Shown here: in pieces, positions 43,765-53,636 of the stretch
Layout: every line of letters begins with the position of its first letter
Position numbering within the stretch: position 1 is the first letter of the stretch
From: Tenuifilum thalassicum
GTDB lineage: Bacteria; Bacteroidota; Bacteroidia; Bacteroidales; Tenuifilaceae
Direction of reading: 5' to 3'
Assembly (NCBI RefSeq): GCF_013265555.1
Contig: NZ_CP041345.1
Location: 1,100,581 to 1,164,580 of the forward strand
Length of the DNA: 64,000 bases
Notes under the pieces: generated by a model
Told to the model about the DNA's origin: nothing
Databases searched by the model: none
What the model saw: only the letters and a program-made list of their open reading frames with translations
Program-made: the position numbers and the translations under genes

Positions 43765-44042
43765 AGCTGTAAGTATTAAGTTAGAAAATTGTGTTTAAAA
43801 CGTTTTTTCTCAGTTAATTGTTTAACTTTATAAAAATACAACAAAAAAAATTAATTATGCAAGCAGATTGTGTTCAAAGTTGCAATATTGTTTATAAAAA
43901 AATTAATTGTTGACATTAATTATTATAAGTTAAATGTTAATAGTTAAAAGTTAAACGATTATATTCATATTTTTTTAATATAAAAGCTTAGATTTAATTT
44001 TTTATGGTTTCTTATATTTTTATAGTTGACCTAGTATAAAAT
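43765..44042. other. AT-rich intergenic region upstream of the subunit operon
   Basis: No gene and no consensus TAnnTTTG element on the minus strand is visible. The stretch must carry the promoter of the three-gene operon, which may use another sigma factor. It is unusually rich in A/T runs. Confidence 0.4.
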
Positions 44043-44070
44043 AAAAAAGGCTGACGCCTTGCCAGCCCTT
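44043..44070 (-). terminator. Terminator of gapA
   Basis: On the minus strand GGCTG...CAGCC forms a hairpin with a 9-nt loop, followed by six T. It lies 20 nt beyond the gapA stop. Confidence 0.8.
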
Positions 44071-44089
44071 ATATTGATTGCTTATATTT

Positions 44090-45118
<1,029 letters not shown>

Positions 45119-45140
45119 TTATGGTTTATCAAAAGCAAAA

Positions 45141-45148
45141 CAAAGTTA
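45141..45148 (-). promoter_or_regulatory. -7 element of gapA promoter
   Basis: The minus strand reads TAACTTTG, a TAnnTTTG match, 46 nt before the gapA ATG. Confidence 0.45.
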
Positions 45149-45241
45149 CAAAAATTGACTAATGTGTTAAAAGATTTAATCATTTTAAAACATAATTTAA
45201 CGCAAACGGTTGAAAACCAAAGGTGGATAGGTGGTTACAGA

Positions 45242-45820
45242 TTATAGCTTAAGAGCATTTAAATCATCGGGTGTATTGATGTTGTAAAAGCTAATTCGCA
45301 TTTCGTTGGTATTAGGTAGTTCAAGGTAACTTGTTTTGACGAACCTAAAAAGCTCAGCAACCCTGTGCCCTTTGCCATCGGAAAGTATTTGGTTAGCAAT
45401 GTTTAGTGTGTTCTTGTTATAAAAACCAAACAATGGCTCAATTAAATCATCGTGTTTGGGTATTGTTATATCAACCTTGCTATTTTTATGAGCTGCGAGA
45501 AGTTTTTTAAAAATTGATAGATTTGGGAATGGCATATCAGCCGATATAACAAAGCATGTTTTGAAAGATGAATGACTTAGCGCACTATGAATTCCTCCTA
45601 ATGGACCACAGTTTGGAATGATATCGGGAAAAATTTTTGCAGGGATTGGGTATTGTATGCTGCTATTTGAAATGATGATTGTTTCCGTAACTGAATCCTT
45701 AAAGGTGTTGTAAATCCTGCTAATAATTGGAATTCCATCAACTTTGATAAGCGCCTTATCGATTCCACCAAGTCGTCTTGCTTTTCCTCCAGCAAGAATT
45801 GCAAGTGTTATGTTTTGCAT
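45242..45820 (-). CDS. mobA: Molybdenum cofactor guanylyltransferase
   Basis: The 192-residue nucleotidyltransferase attaches GMP to molybdopterin. It has the L-A-G-G-K-A-R-R-L-G-G-x-D-K-A nucleotide loop at 9-24, G-P-L-G-G-I-H-S-A near 72-80, the metal-binding S-A-D-M-P-F near 93-98, and N-I-N-T-P-D-D-L at the end. It is last in the fsa-yciO-mobA run (6-nt gap to the gene before). No other Moco gene is in the window. Confidence 0.88.
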   Translation of the reverse strand: MQNITLAILAGGKARRLGGIDKALIKVDGIPIISRIYNTFKDSVTETIIISNSSIQYPIPAKIFPDIIPNCGPLGGIHSALSHSSFKTCFVISADMPFPNLSIFKKLLAAHKNSKVDITIPKHDDLIEPLFGFYNKNTLNIANQILSDGKGHRVAELFRFVKTSYLELPNTNEMRISFYNINTPDDLNALKL

Positions 45821-45826
45821 AAGTGG

Positions 45827-46450
45827 CTAAAGACGAAGTTCTCCTAAACCCTCTCGAATAATTAGTGGCTCATCTTCGGTGCAGTCAACAATTGTAGATG
45901 GAACATTTCCACACGCGCCACCATCAATAACTACATCAACAAGATTGTGATAATTTTCATAGATCTGCTCTGGGTCGGTAGTGTATTCAATAATTTCGTC
46001 AGAATCTTTAAGCGATGTAGTAAGGATGGGATTACCAAGTCTTTCAACAAGTTCAATTGGGATTTTATGATTAGGAATCCTGATACCAACCGTTTTGCGC
46101 TTGCTTAAAAAGTAATTAGGTACTCTGTGAAGTCCTGGTAGAATAAAGGTAAATGGACCTGGAAGGTTTTTTTTCATCAACTTAAAGGTAGGATTATTAA
46201 CCTTGGCAAAGTCGGTTATGTTGCTTAAATCCTTGCAAATAAAGGAGAAATGCGCCTCTTTGGGTTTTAATCCTTTTAGTTTTATAATCCTTTCAACGGC
46301 TTTGGTATTTTTAATATCGCATCCAATACCATAAACAGTATCGGTAGGGTAAATTATAATGCCACCACGTTTAAGAACCGCAACCACACGATCAACATCT
46401 CGTGGGTTGGGGTTCTGTGGATGCATTTCTATGTATAAACAGTCAGGCAT
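45827..46450 (-). CDS. YrdC/Sua5-domain protein, YciO type (threonylcarbamoyl-AMP synthase family)
   Basis: The 207-residue YrdC-fold protein has P-T-D-T-V-Y-G near 36-42, a lysine/arginine nucleotide-binding set and S-T-I-V-D-C-T near its end. The E. coli-YciO-like features (start M-H-P-Q-N-P-N-P, S-F-I-C-K-D-L-S, P-G-P-F-T-F-I-L) place it closer to YciO than to TsaC, so its role in making t6A of tRNA is likely but not certain. Its ATG overlaps the fsa stop by one base. Confidence 0.85.
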   Translation of the reverse strand: MPDCLYIEMHPQNPNPRDVDRVVAVLKRGGIIIYPTDTVYGIGCDIKNTKAVERIIKLKGLKPKEAHFSFICKDLSNITDFAKVNNPTFKLMKKNLPGPFTFILPGLHRVPNYFLSKRKTVGIRIPNHKIPIELVERLGNPILTTSLKDSDEIIEYTTDPEQIYENYHNLVDVVIDGGACGNVPSTIVDCTEDEPLIIREGLGELRL

Positions 46451-47106
46451 TAGCCATTTACTTTTTTATAATCGGCTAAAAACTTCTCTAATCCAATATC
46501 GGTTAAAGGATGTTTTAGTAATCCTAGTATTGCGTTTAATGGACAAGTAGCAACATCAGCACCTGCTTCAAGGCATTGAATAATATGCATGGTGTGGCGA
46601 ATTGATGCTGCAAGCACCTGTGTGCCAAATTCGTAGTAGTTGTATACATCTACAATTTTACGAATTAGCTCAACGCCATCGGTTGAAATATCGTCAAGCC
46701 GGCCGATAAATGGGGATACATATGTTGCTCCTGCTTTGGCAGCAAGGAGTGCTTGCCCAACAGAGAACACAAGGGTGCAGTTTGTGCGGATGCCATTGTC
46801 GGTAAAGTATTTGATTGCTTTGATACCATCCTTAGTACAAGGAACTTTTACTACAATTTGTGGATGTAGAGCTGCCAATTCCTTTCCTTCACGAATCATT
46901 CCTTCATAGTCGGTTGCAATAACCTCGGCGCTAACATCACCTTTCACAATATTGCAAATATCAACATAGTGTTTTTTGATATTCTCCTCGCCACGAATAT
47001 TCTCCTTGGCCATTAATGAAGGATTAGTTGTTACTCCATCCAGAACACCCAAATCGTTTGCTTCGCGGATTTGGTCGAGGTTTGCTGTGTCGATAAAAAA
47101 TTTCAT
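46450..47106 (-). CDS. fsa: Fructose-6-phosphate aldolase/small transaldolase
   Basis: The 218-residue class I aldolase has the Schiff-base Lys87 in V-V-K-V-P-C-T, T-T-N-P-S-L near 26-31 and the short MipB/TalC length. The family includes true transaldolases as well as F6P aldolase, and the sequence alone does not decide. It heads a minus-strand run with yciO and mobA. Confidence 0.88.
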   Translation of the reverse strand: MKFFIDTANLDQIREANDLGVLDGVTTNPSLMAKENIRGEENIKKHYVDICNIVKGDVSAEVIATDYEGMIREGKELAALHPQIVVKVPCTKDGIKAIKYFTDNGIRTNCTLVFSVGQALLAAKAGATYVSPFIGRLDDISTDGVELIRKIVDVYNYYEFGTQVLAASIRHTMHIIQCLEAGADVATCPLNAILGLLKHPLTDIGLEKFLADYKKVNG

Positions 47107-48199
47107 ACTTTCCTTAGTTATTTGATTTTCCGTTGCAAAGCTAATGATTTTTATTGAAATGGTAAGCGAAAATTGACTGATAGAGGTTGGAATAAGTCGG
47201 AAGCCTTTGTCATGCAGAGGTTGTTGAAGAATGAGAGGAAGTTAAAGGAAGTTAGAGGAATGATACGGAATGATTCGGAAAGAATCTGAAATAGTCGGAA
47301 GGAATCGGAATTTCATGTGACAATTCTTGAATCTTGAATCTGAAATTTTGAATCCGTCTTCGCCGGACACAGCCTTAAATCATGTGTTATTGTCATGCTG
47401 AGCTTGCCGAAGCATCTCTTGTTGAGGAATATGAGGAAGTTAGAAGAAGTTAAATGAAGTTAGAGGAATTTAAAAGAGTGAATCGGAAGGAATCGGAAGA
47501 GCCGTGTTTGGTTTTTAGTTTTTGGTGCTTGGCTTTTTTTTTGACCTCACCCCAGCCCCTCTCCTGAGATGAGAGGGGAGTAACTGCCTCCCCTGTCAGG
47601 GGAGGTTTGAAGGGGTCTTTTGGAAGGAAGAATGAATAGGTATAATACCGAAAGACTGGAAGCCTTTTGTCATGCCGAGCGAAGTCGAGGCATCTCTTCT
47701 TGGAGAATGAATCGGAATGAATCGGAAATATTCGGAAGTAATCTGAAGCGCCTTGTCATGCCGAACTTGCTAAAGTCGCGCTTGGTGGTGGCTGAGCCTG
47801 TCGAAGCCACGTTTGTTTTTTCTTCTTTTACCTTGATGCAAAAGAAGCAAAAAATCAAGGCGGAAAAGCCTGTTTCGATGGGTGCCCCGTGGTCGTGTCT
47901 GGCGCGGCGCAACTCACCATGCCTGCAGCATGGCTCAAACAGCACCGCTTTCCTTACCCTACACAACGACCCGCCCACGACCCATTGGCGGGACAGGCTT
48001 TTATTCCGGAGTTGCTTTGCTAATTGGCAGTGGTATACGAATGGATTACAAAATACGTGTTAGTGAGCAGAAGAACGCACGCTTCAAAAGAAGTTTCGCG
48101 CGAACAAGTGGAAGTTCAGGCATAGCCTGTAACAAATAGTCCGACGGCGGTGCAACCGCCGCCGAACATGGTTTGTTTATTGCCTTTTATAGCCTTGGC
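47107..48199. other. Second non-coding repeat cluster with GC-rich elements
   Basis: No real gene is seen. The 5' part repeats modules of the 38-kb cluster: decamer arrays at ~47228-47300 and ~47430-47495, and 'gccgagc..gtcgaggcatctctt' near 47395 and 47670. The middle has the palindromic 'gtggctgagcctgtcgaagccacg' (47785-47811) and a 'cccctctcc...gagaggggag' hairpin near 47555-47580. From 47830 a GC-richer segment (gtgccccgtggtcgtg..., cgacggcggtgcaaccgccgccg hairpin at 48142-48164) looks like another dispersed element. Open frames here are repeat-derived. Confidence 0.75.
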
Positions 48200-48361
48200 T
48201 CAACGGTGGGCATCAAGTTCCCCCTCTAAGCTGGACTCGATAAGCCGCTTTATTAATGGAGTAAAAATACCGCCAGCTCCAGTTAACGGAGTGCCTGCTT
48301 TTAGCTTTTCCATCGCCTCTTTTTCAAAGGCTGCATAGTCAAATGGTTCTTCTCTTTTCAT
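48200..48361 (-). pseudogene. IS256-family transposase, N-terminal fragment
   Basis: The 53-codon remnant starts M-K-R-E-E-P-F-D-Y-A-A-F-E-K-E-A and continues with L-T-G-A-G-G-I-F-T-P-L-I-K-R-L-I-E and G-E-L-D-A-H. This is the conserved beginning of IS256-type transposases, which are normally about 400 residues. The frame stops right after D-A-H-R, where repeat DNA takes over, so the element is dead and its 3' part is gone. It marks a past insertion in the repeat cluster. Confidence 0.8.
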
Positions 48362-48418
48362 GGTGTCAAATTTATAATTTAACTTTTTATTTGACACAGT
48401 TATTTAAATAGCGTCGTT

Positions 48419-48500
48419 TTTTCGTTTAACAATTAACTTTTAACGATTAACTTTTAACGATTAACTTTTAACGATTAACTTTTAACAATTAACGTCTTCT
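48419..48500. repeat. 14-bp TTAAC heptad-pair repeat
   Basis: GATTAACTTTTAAC is repeated about four times with small changes (48426-48490), flanked by further TTTAAC heptads. The same heptad theme is in the 38-kb cluster, and the 'ccgtcttcgccg' element follows it here too. Confidence 0.85.
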
Positions 48501-48651
48501 ATCCGTCTTCGCCGAATACAGCCTTAAACCTTGAATCCAATTTCTCTAGATAAGATTGGGACCAATTGTCTTACTGAAAGATGTTGAGGTGTTTATTCTG
48601 ATATAGCAGGATGAATATTATGATAGTTAAAAGAATATTTTACTCTATTTC

Positions 48652-48684
48652 TTGCATTGTTTCAAAAAAATAATTATAACTTTG
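48652..48684 (+). promoter_or_regulatory. Promoter of LytTR regulator
   Basis: TAACTTTG at 48677-48684 matches TAnnTTTG. TTG at 48652-48654 (22-nt spacing) or 48657-48659 (17-nt) may be the -33 element. The ATG is 41 nt beyond. Confidence 0.55.
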
Positions 48685-48724
48685 ATATAGAGGGAGTAGA
48701 ATTGAAAAATATATACTAAATAAA

Positions 48725-49486
48725 ATGGGAATGAAAATTAGGACAATAATTGTTGATGACGAGCCTAATTCAAGGGAAATGCTTGAGCACTTGCTTTTGG
48801 CAACTAATAACGATATTGAGGTTATTGATAAGTGCGAAAATGTTGACACTGCCTTTAGTGCAATAAAGGAACATAAACCTGATATTATCTTTTTAGACAT
48901 TGAGATGCCTGGCGGCTCAGGTTTCGATTTAATTCATAAACTACAAGAAACACCCTTAAATCCAACAGTCATCTTTGTAACTGCATACAATCAGTTTGCA
49001 ATTAAAGCAATAAAGTATTCTGCGTTCGACTACTTGTTGAAACCTATTGATATTGATGATCTTAACGATGCTCTTGATCGATATCGGAAAAAAGTGAGAG
49101 AAACCACATCTTCTTCGGAGTCCTTTAGATCCAATGCTCAAAAGTTTTTAGAACATGTAGGATCAATGCAAAAAATCAAATTCTCAATGAGAAATGGTTC
49201 GCTTTTTGTCGATCCCGATGAAATTGTATGGTGCGAAGCAAGTGGCAGCTACACAATAATCCATTTTCATAATAAGAAAGACGAGGTGGTTTCTGTTTCA
49301 ATGAAGGAAGTTGAGCAGATTCTTTCAAACTTATCCTTTTTTAGGGTTAGTAGGTCTGCAATTATTAATCTTAGGTACTTAACAAGAGTCGATAGACGTA
49401 ATAAAATATGCATTGTTCAGAAAGATGACGTTATTTGTAAGGTTAAAAGTTCACCACAACAGCTTAAGCTGCTTGAAAGTAGCTAG
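48725..49486 (+). CDS. LytTR-family response regulator
   Basis: The 253-residue regulator joins a receiver domain (acidic D11-D12-E13, phospho-acceptor Asp58 in I-I-F-L-D-I-E-M-P, Lys in Y-L-L-K-P-I) to a C-terminal LytTR DNA-binding domain (~150-250; I-V-W-C-E-A-S-G-S-Y-T, F-F-R-V-S-R-S-A-I-I-N). Its usual partner is a LytS-type kinase, which is absent here. The TPR histidine kinase at 34.8 kb is a possible but unlinked partner. A second ATG two codons in is equally usable. Confidence 0.9.
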   Translation: MGMKIRTIIVDDEPNSREMLEHLLLATNNDIEVIDKCENVDTAFSAIKEHKPDIIFLDIEMPGGSGFDLIHKLQETPLNPTVIFVTAYNQFAIKAIKYSAFDYLLKPIDIDDLNDALDRYRKKVRETTSSSESFRSNAQKFLEHVGSMQKIKFSMRNGSLFVDPDEIVWCEASGSYTIIHFHNKKDEVVSVSMKEVEQILSNLSFFRVSRSAIINLRYLTRVDRRNKICIVQKDDVICKVKSSPQQLKLLESS

Positions 49487-49618
49487 ACATTTTTGTCGTT
49501 TCGTTTCCGAAATACATAATTTCGTATAGTAAAAAGCCACTTTCATACATTAGGGCTCATTTTATAAAGAAGATTTGTACTCTTTAAATTAAATTGCAGT
49601 GTATTTAACTCAATTTAA

Positions 49619-50038
49619 ATGAGCGATTTTGATTCATTTAACTGGCAAGGTAAAAAAATACTAATAGTAGACGACGACCGACCAAGTATAATACTCTTAA
49701 CTGTATTGCTTCAACGTTGTGGAGCAAAGCTTTTCTATGCTAATAATGGTCAGCAAGCCATTGATGTAGTTAATCAAAATCCAGATATTGACTTAATTCT
49801 CATGGACATCCTAATGGAGGGAATGAGTGGTATAGAGGCCTCCAGGATTATTCGTAAATCACATCCAGAAATGCCAATTATTGCTCAAACAGCCTGTGTT
49901 ATGACTGGTGATAAGGAGCGTTGTATTGCTGCTGGATGTATTGAATATGTTTCTAAACCTATAGATGCTATTAAACTTCTAAAAATAATTGATAAATACT
50001 TAAATGTAGTCAAACTAGAACACTCTGCAAAAGAATAA
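49619..50038 (+). CDS. Single-domain response regulator (CheY-like)
   Basis: The 139-residue receiver domain has the acidic triad V-D-D-D near 18-20, the phospho-acceptor Asp63 in I-L-M-D-I-L-M, and Lys in Y-V-S-K-P-I. There is no output domain, so it must act by protein contact, as in a phosphorelay or on a kinase. Its sequence resembles receivers cut from hybrid kinases (M-D-x-x-M-x-G-M-S-G-I-E-A). It follows the LytTR regulator by 132 nt. Confidence 0.88.
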   Translation: MSDFDSFNWQGKKILIVDDDRPSIILLTVLLQRCGAKLFYANNGQQAIDVVNQNPDIDLILMDILMEGMSGIEASRIIRKSHPEMPIIAQTACVMTGDKERCIAAGCIEYVSKPIDAIKLLKIIDKYLNVVKLEHSAKE

Positions 50039-50149
50039 GAATTTCCTGTTGTATTTATCTCTGTTATTAAGTTGCTTGCAATCCGCTCGTTAAGTCGTTA
50101 ATGGTTTTGTTAATATTCATTCCTTATTATTAGGGTAACCTCATTTTTG

Positions 50150-50157
50150 TATATTTG
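50150..50157 (+). promoter_or_regulatory. -7 element of uvrB promoter
   Basis: TATATTTG, a perfect TAnnTTTG, ends 6 nt before the uvrB ATG. The transcript would begin at or within a base or two of the start codon. Confidence 0.5.
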
Positions 50158-50163
50158 CATGTT

Positions 50164-52203
50164 ATGGAATTCAAACTTACCTCAGAATTTAAACCAGCTG
50201 GCGATCAGCCCGAAGCAATAAAACAGCTGACCGAAGGATTGCTGAGAGGGGATAGGTATCAGACTCTTCTAGGGGTTACGGGTTCAGGCAAAACATTTAC
50301 CATTGCAAATGTAATTGCTAACATTAATAGACCTGTTTTAGTTTTAAGTCATAATAAAACTCTTGCAGCACAGCTTTATGGCGAGTTTAAAAGCTTTTTT
50401 CCTGAAAATGCTGTGGAATATTTTGTTTCGTATTACGATTACTACCAGCCAGAAGCATACTTACCCGTAACGGATACTTATATCGAGAAAGACCTTTCCA
50501 TTAATGATGAAATTGAAAAGCTAAGGTTGAGCGCTACCTCATCACTACTATCTGGAAGGCGAGATGTGATTGTTGTTTCATCGGTTTCATGCTTATATGG
50601 TATTGGTAATCCCCAAGATTTTTACAATAGTAAAATAAACCTAAAGGTAGGGCAAAAGATATCGCGTAACTATTTTCTCCGACAGCTTGTTGATGCACTA
50701 TACTCTAGAAACGAGGTGGAGTTCAACAGGGGGACTTTTAGGGTAAAGGGTGATACTGTTGATGTGTTTCTTGCATATGGCGATAGGAGTGTACGTGTAA
50801 TTTTTTGGGGTGATGAGATAGAAAGTTTAGAAATATTTGATCCTGTTAGCGGACAACATATAGAGTCTCTCGATGAAATAGTGATTTATCCTGCAAATAT
50901 CTTTATTGCTGGGAAGGATAGAATTAATCAGGCAATTAGGGAGATTCAAGACGATTTGGTGAAGCAGATAGAGTTTTTTCAGAGTCAGGGTAGGGCGCTT
51001 GAAGCCAAACGGATAAAGGAACGCGTTGAGTATGATTTAGAAATGATTAGAGAGTTGGGGTATTGTCCAGGTATTGAAAACTACTCTCGGTATTTTGATG
51101 GTCGACCACCTGGAATGCGACCATTCTGCTTACTTGACTACTTCCCCGACGATTTTATTACAGTTATTGACGAAAGTCATGTAACCATTCCACAAATCAG
51201 AGCCATGTATGGTGGCGATAACTCGCGAAAGCAAACGCTTGTTGAGTATGGCTTTAGGCTACCAGCTGCAATTGATAATAGGCCCTTACGATTTGAGGAA
51301 TTTGAAAGTTTAGTTGGTCAAACAATTTTTGTTAGCGCAACACCAGCCGATTATGAGTTAACAAAGTGTCAAGGTGTGGTTGTTGACCAAGTTGTAAGAC
51401 CAACAGGTTTGCTTGACCCACCAATCATTGTAAGGCCATGTCAAACTCAAGTAGATGATTTAATAGGAGAGATCAACCAATGTGTAGAGCGTGACGATCG
51501 TGTGCTGGTTACCACCCTTACCAAGCGAATGGCCGAGGAGTTTGTGAAATATCTTACTAAGCTAGGTATTAGATGTAGGTATATTCACTCCGATGTTGAT
51601 ACTCTTGAACGAGTTCAAATAATGGAAGATTTAAGAAGGGGGCTTTTTGATGTGCTTGTTGGGGTTAACCTTTTACGAGAGGGGCTCGACTTGCCAGAGG
51701 TTTCATTAGTTGCAATTCTTGATGCCGATAAGGAAGGATTTTTACGGTCGGCTCGTTCCCTTACTCAAACAGCTGGAAGGGCAGCTCGAAATGTCAATGG
51801 AAGGGTTATCATGTACGCCGATAAGATAACCGAATCGATGCGAATCACAATTGAGGAGACAAACCGAAGGCGTGAAAAGCAGTTGAGATATAATGAAAAA
51901 CACGGAATTACGCCTACTCAGATTGTGAAAGCGCAAAAATCTGTATTGGGGAACTTGCAACCCAAAGCAAAGGTTTATGTGGAACCTGAAAATGTCGATT
52001 ACGCTGCCGATCCTGTAGTTCAGTACATGACAGTAGAGCAGCTTTCCGATGCGATAGCAGTTGCTCGAAAGAAAATGGAAGCCGAAGCCAAGCAGCTAAA
52101 CTTTATTGAAGCAGCACGATACCGCGACGAAATGTATGCTTTGCAAAAGATACTGGATGAGAAATCTGGTTCAAAATCATCCAAGAAGAAAAAAAGTCGA
52201 TAA
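50164..52203 (+). CDS. uvrB: Excinuclease ABC subunit B
   Basis: The 679-residue helicase-like damage-verification subunit of nucleotide excision repair has Walker A G-V-T-G-S-G-K-T near 38-45, the beta-hairpin region Y-Y-D-Y-Y-Q-P-E-A-Y, D-E-S-H (motif II), T-A-G-R-A-A-R-N (motif VI) and the C-terminal UVR motif. ATG 50164 gives the family N-terminus (M-E-F-K-L-T-S-E-F-K-P). The earlier TTG is inside the promoter box. It converges with the reductive-dehalogenase-like gene at 13 nt. Confidence 0.96.
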   Translation: MEFKLTSEFKPAGDQPEAIKQLTEGLLRGDRYQTLLGVTGSGKTFTIANVIANINRPVLVLSHNKTLAAQLYGEFKSFFPENAVEYFVSYYDYYQPEAYLPVTDTYIEKDLSINDEIEKLRLSATSSLLSGRRDVIVVSSVSCLYGIGNPQDFYNSKINLKVGQKISRNYFLRQLVDALYSRNEVEFNRGTFRVKGDTVDVFLAYGDRSVRVIFWGDEIESLEIFDPVSGQHIESLDEIVIYPANIFIAGKDRINQAIREIQDDLVKQIEFFQSQGRALEAKRIKERVEYDLEMIRELGYCPGIENYSRYFDGRPPGMRPFCLLDYFPDDFITVIDESHVTIPQIRAMYGGDNSRKQTLVEYGFRLPAAIDNRPLRFEEFESLVGQTIFVSATPADYELTKCQGVVVDQVVRPTGLLDPPIIVRPCQTQVDDLIGEINQCVERDDRVLVTTLTKRMAEEFVKYLTKLGIRCRYIHSDVDTLERVQIMEDLRRGLFDVLVGVNLLREGLDLPEVSLVAILDADKEGFLRSARSLTQTAGRAARNVNGRVIMYADKITESMRITIEETNRRREKQLRYNEKHGITPTQIVKAQKSVLGNLQPKAKVYVEPENVDYAADPVVQYMTVEQLSDAIAVARKKMEAEAKQLNFIEAARYRDEMYALQKILDEKSGSKSSKKKKSR

Positions 52204-52216
52204 GTCGATTATTAAT

Positions 52217-53572
52217 TTACTTGCTTGGTTTATACTCAACCCAATAAGGTAGCTTTCCAAGCGGAGGCTTACGCTTGTAGAATAAATCATCCAAATGTAG
52301 CGCCATGATTCTGAATAGCTTAGAGTGTTTAATTCCAAAGCGTATCATGTTATGCATTAGGTTATTTGGATGTGAGTAGGGGCAAACCTGAATGCAACGA
52401 CCGCAATCGGTTCCAACCTTAGTCCAATAGGTGAAGCATGATTCAGAATTTATTTTCCACCTAAGAGTATTGTCCGAAATACTTCTATCGTCATAGGGTA
52501 TAGATTGTGATGGGCAGTTCTCAGCACATTTTTTGCACTTTGTGCAAAACTCAATAACGCTTTCATCACCAACTTTACCATTATAAGGTTGTAATGGAGC
52601 ATTTGTAGTTACAACGGCAATTCTAACTCTAGGGCCAAGATTATGCGTCATTAACAGGCCCATTCTTCCAATTTCTCCTAATCCTGCATCACGAGCAACT
52701 AATGGACATATCACTTCATAGTTACCATCGATATGTGCTTGTGCCTCGTAGCCTAAGTTTCGCAGTAAAGCGGCCAATGTGACAGCTATTACTCCTGATT
52801 TAAGGTACTGCTCTGCCGATTCCATTATTACGCTTCCCTTAGGTGCAGCCTTAATCATCTGCTCGCTCATTTCAACAGTGAGCGCAATACCATATTGATA
52901 ACGGGGCGCAATTTTCTTTCCATAGGTTTCTCTTCGGCCCTTTGTATGGTAGTAATGGTAATCTTTCATCAAGCAGATTCCTACATCTATGGCACCTAGC
53001 TTTTTTACCCATTCTTTAACGAAAATTGAAAGATCATCTGCATCAATTTCAACTTTGGTGCTTGATACCTTGTCATTGATAAATGGACCTAACTTACTAA
53101 CGGTATAAAAGTTAGCATCGGCAGCGCTAAAGGCAAGTGGGTTATAGAAAATTGCCTTTGGCGATAGTAAACCTGGCTGTTGTCTAAATAGGTTGTCTTT
53201 TTCTTCATTTTCGGGTTTTGTTGCGTAGTACTGATTGTATTTTTCAGTACCAGGTACCAGCTCCATTCTGGAAAACATGGTGTCCCTTTCGTCAAAAATA
53301 TGATTTGGAGTGCTTGTTTTGTATTTTGGGTCGTGCGGATTGTATAAAAGTGCAATTATAAAAGTTATGCTTAAAGCTATAAGGGCGTACGAATAATAAT
53401 TTGTAGCATCATTTATTAATAATAGGGGAGCAATGTAAAGAGTTGGCAATAAGATTAGCCCCAAAAAGCTAAGAAAGGTTGCTCTTTTTTGCCTTTCAGC
53501 AATTGAGGTAATTGTGGAGATTAAAAAAATGAATGCTAATCCCAAACCAAAAATCAGTAAAATGTATTTCAT
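52217..53572 (-). CDS. Reductive-dehalogenase-like corrinoid/iron-sulfur protein with N-terminal membrane anchor
   Basis: The 451-residue protein has three N-terminal membrane spans (~3-23, 32-53, 60-77) and then a soluble part matching the RdhA plan. A B12-binding-type core contains G-Y-E-A-Q-A-H...A-G-L-G-E-I-G-R (~274-303) and N-L-G-P-R-V-R (~311-317). Two 4Fe-4S motifs follow: C343-x2-C346-x2-C349-x3-C353-P, then C379, C390-x2-C393-x3-C397-P. Classical RdhA proteins carry a Tat signal and a separate RdhB anchor; neither is present here. Whether it dehalogenates, or does an epoxyqueuosine-reductase-like reaction, cannot be told. It stands between uvrB and an ABC permease. Confidence 0.7.
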   Translation of the reverse strand: MKYILLIFGLGLAFIFLISTITSIAERQKRATFLSFLGLILLPTLYIAPLLLINDATNYYSYALIALSITFIIALLYNPHDPKYKTSTPNHIFDERDTMFSRMELVPGTEKYNQYYATKPENEEKDNLFRQQPGLLSPKAIFYNPLAFSAADANFYTVSKLGPFINDKVSSTKVEIDADDLSIFVKEWVKKLGAIDVGICLMKDYHYYHTKGRRETYGKKIAPRYQYGIALTVEMSEQMIKAAPKGSVIMESAEQYLKSGVIAVTLAALLRNLGYEAQAHIDGNYEVICPLVARDAGLGEIGRMGLLMTHNLGPRVRIAVVTTNAPLQPYNGKVGDESVIEFCTKCKKCAENCPSQSIPYDDRSISDNTLRWKINSESCFTYWTKVGTDCGRCIQVCPYSHPNNLMHNMIRFGIKHSKLFRIMALHLDDLFYKRKPPLGKLPYWVEYKPSK

Positions 53573-53636
53573 GGTTTGAACAATATTTTACAAAGCCATT
53601 ATTAATTTTAGATTTTTTGAATTACTTTATGCAATG

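Noticed and set aside
47620-48063. 147-codon open frame in the second repeat cluster (and the 102-codon frame opposite)
   Set aside because: It is built from the dispersed repeat modules and changes character along its length; no protein family is visible.
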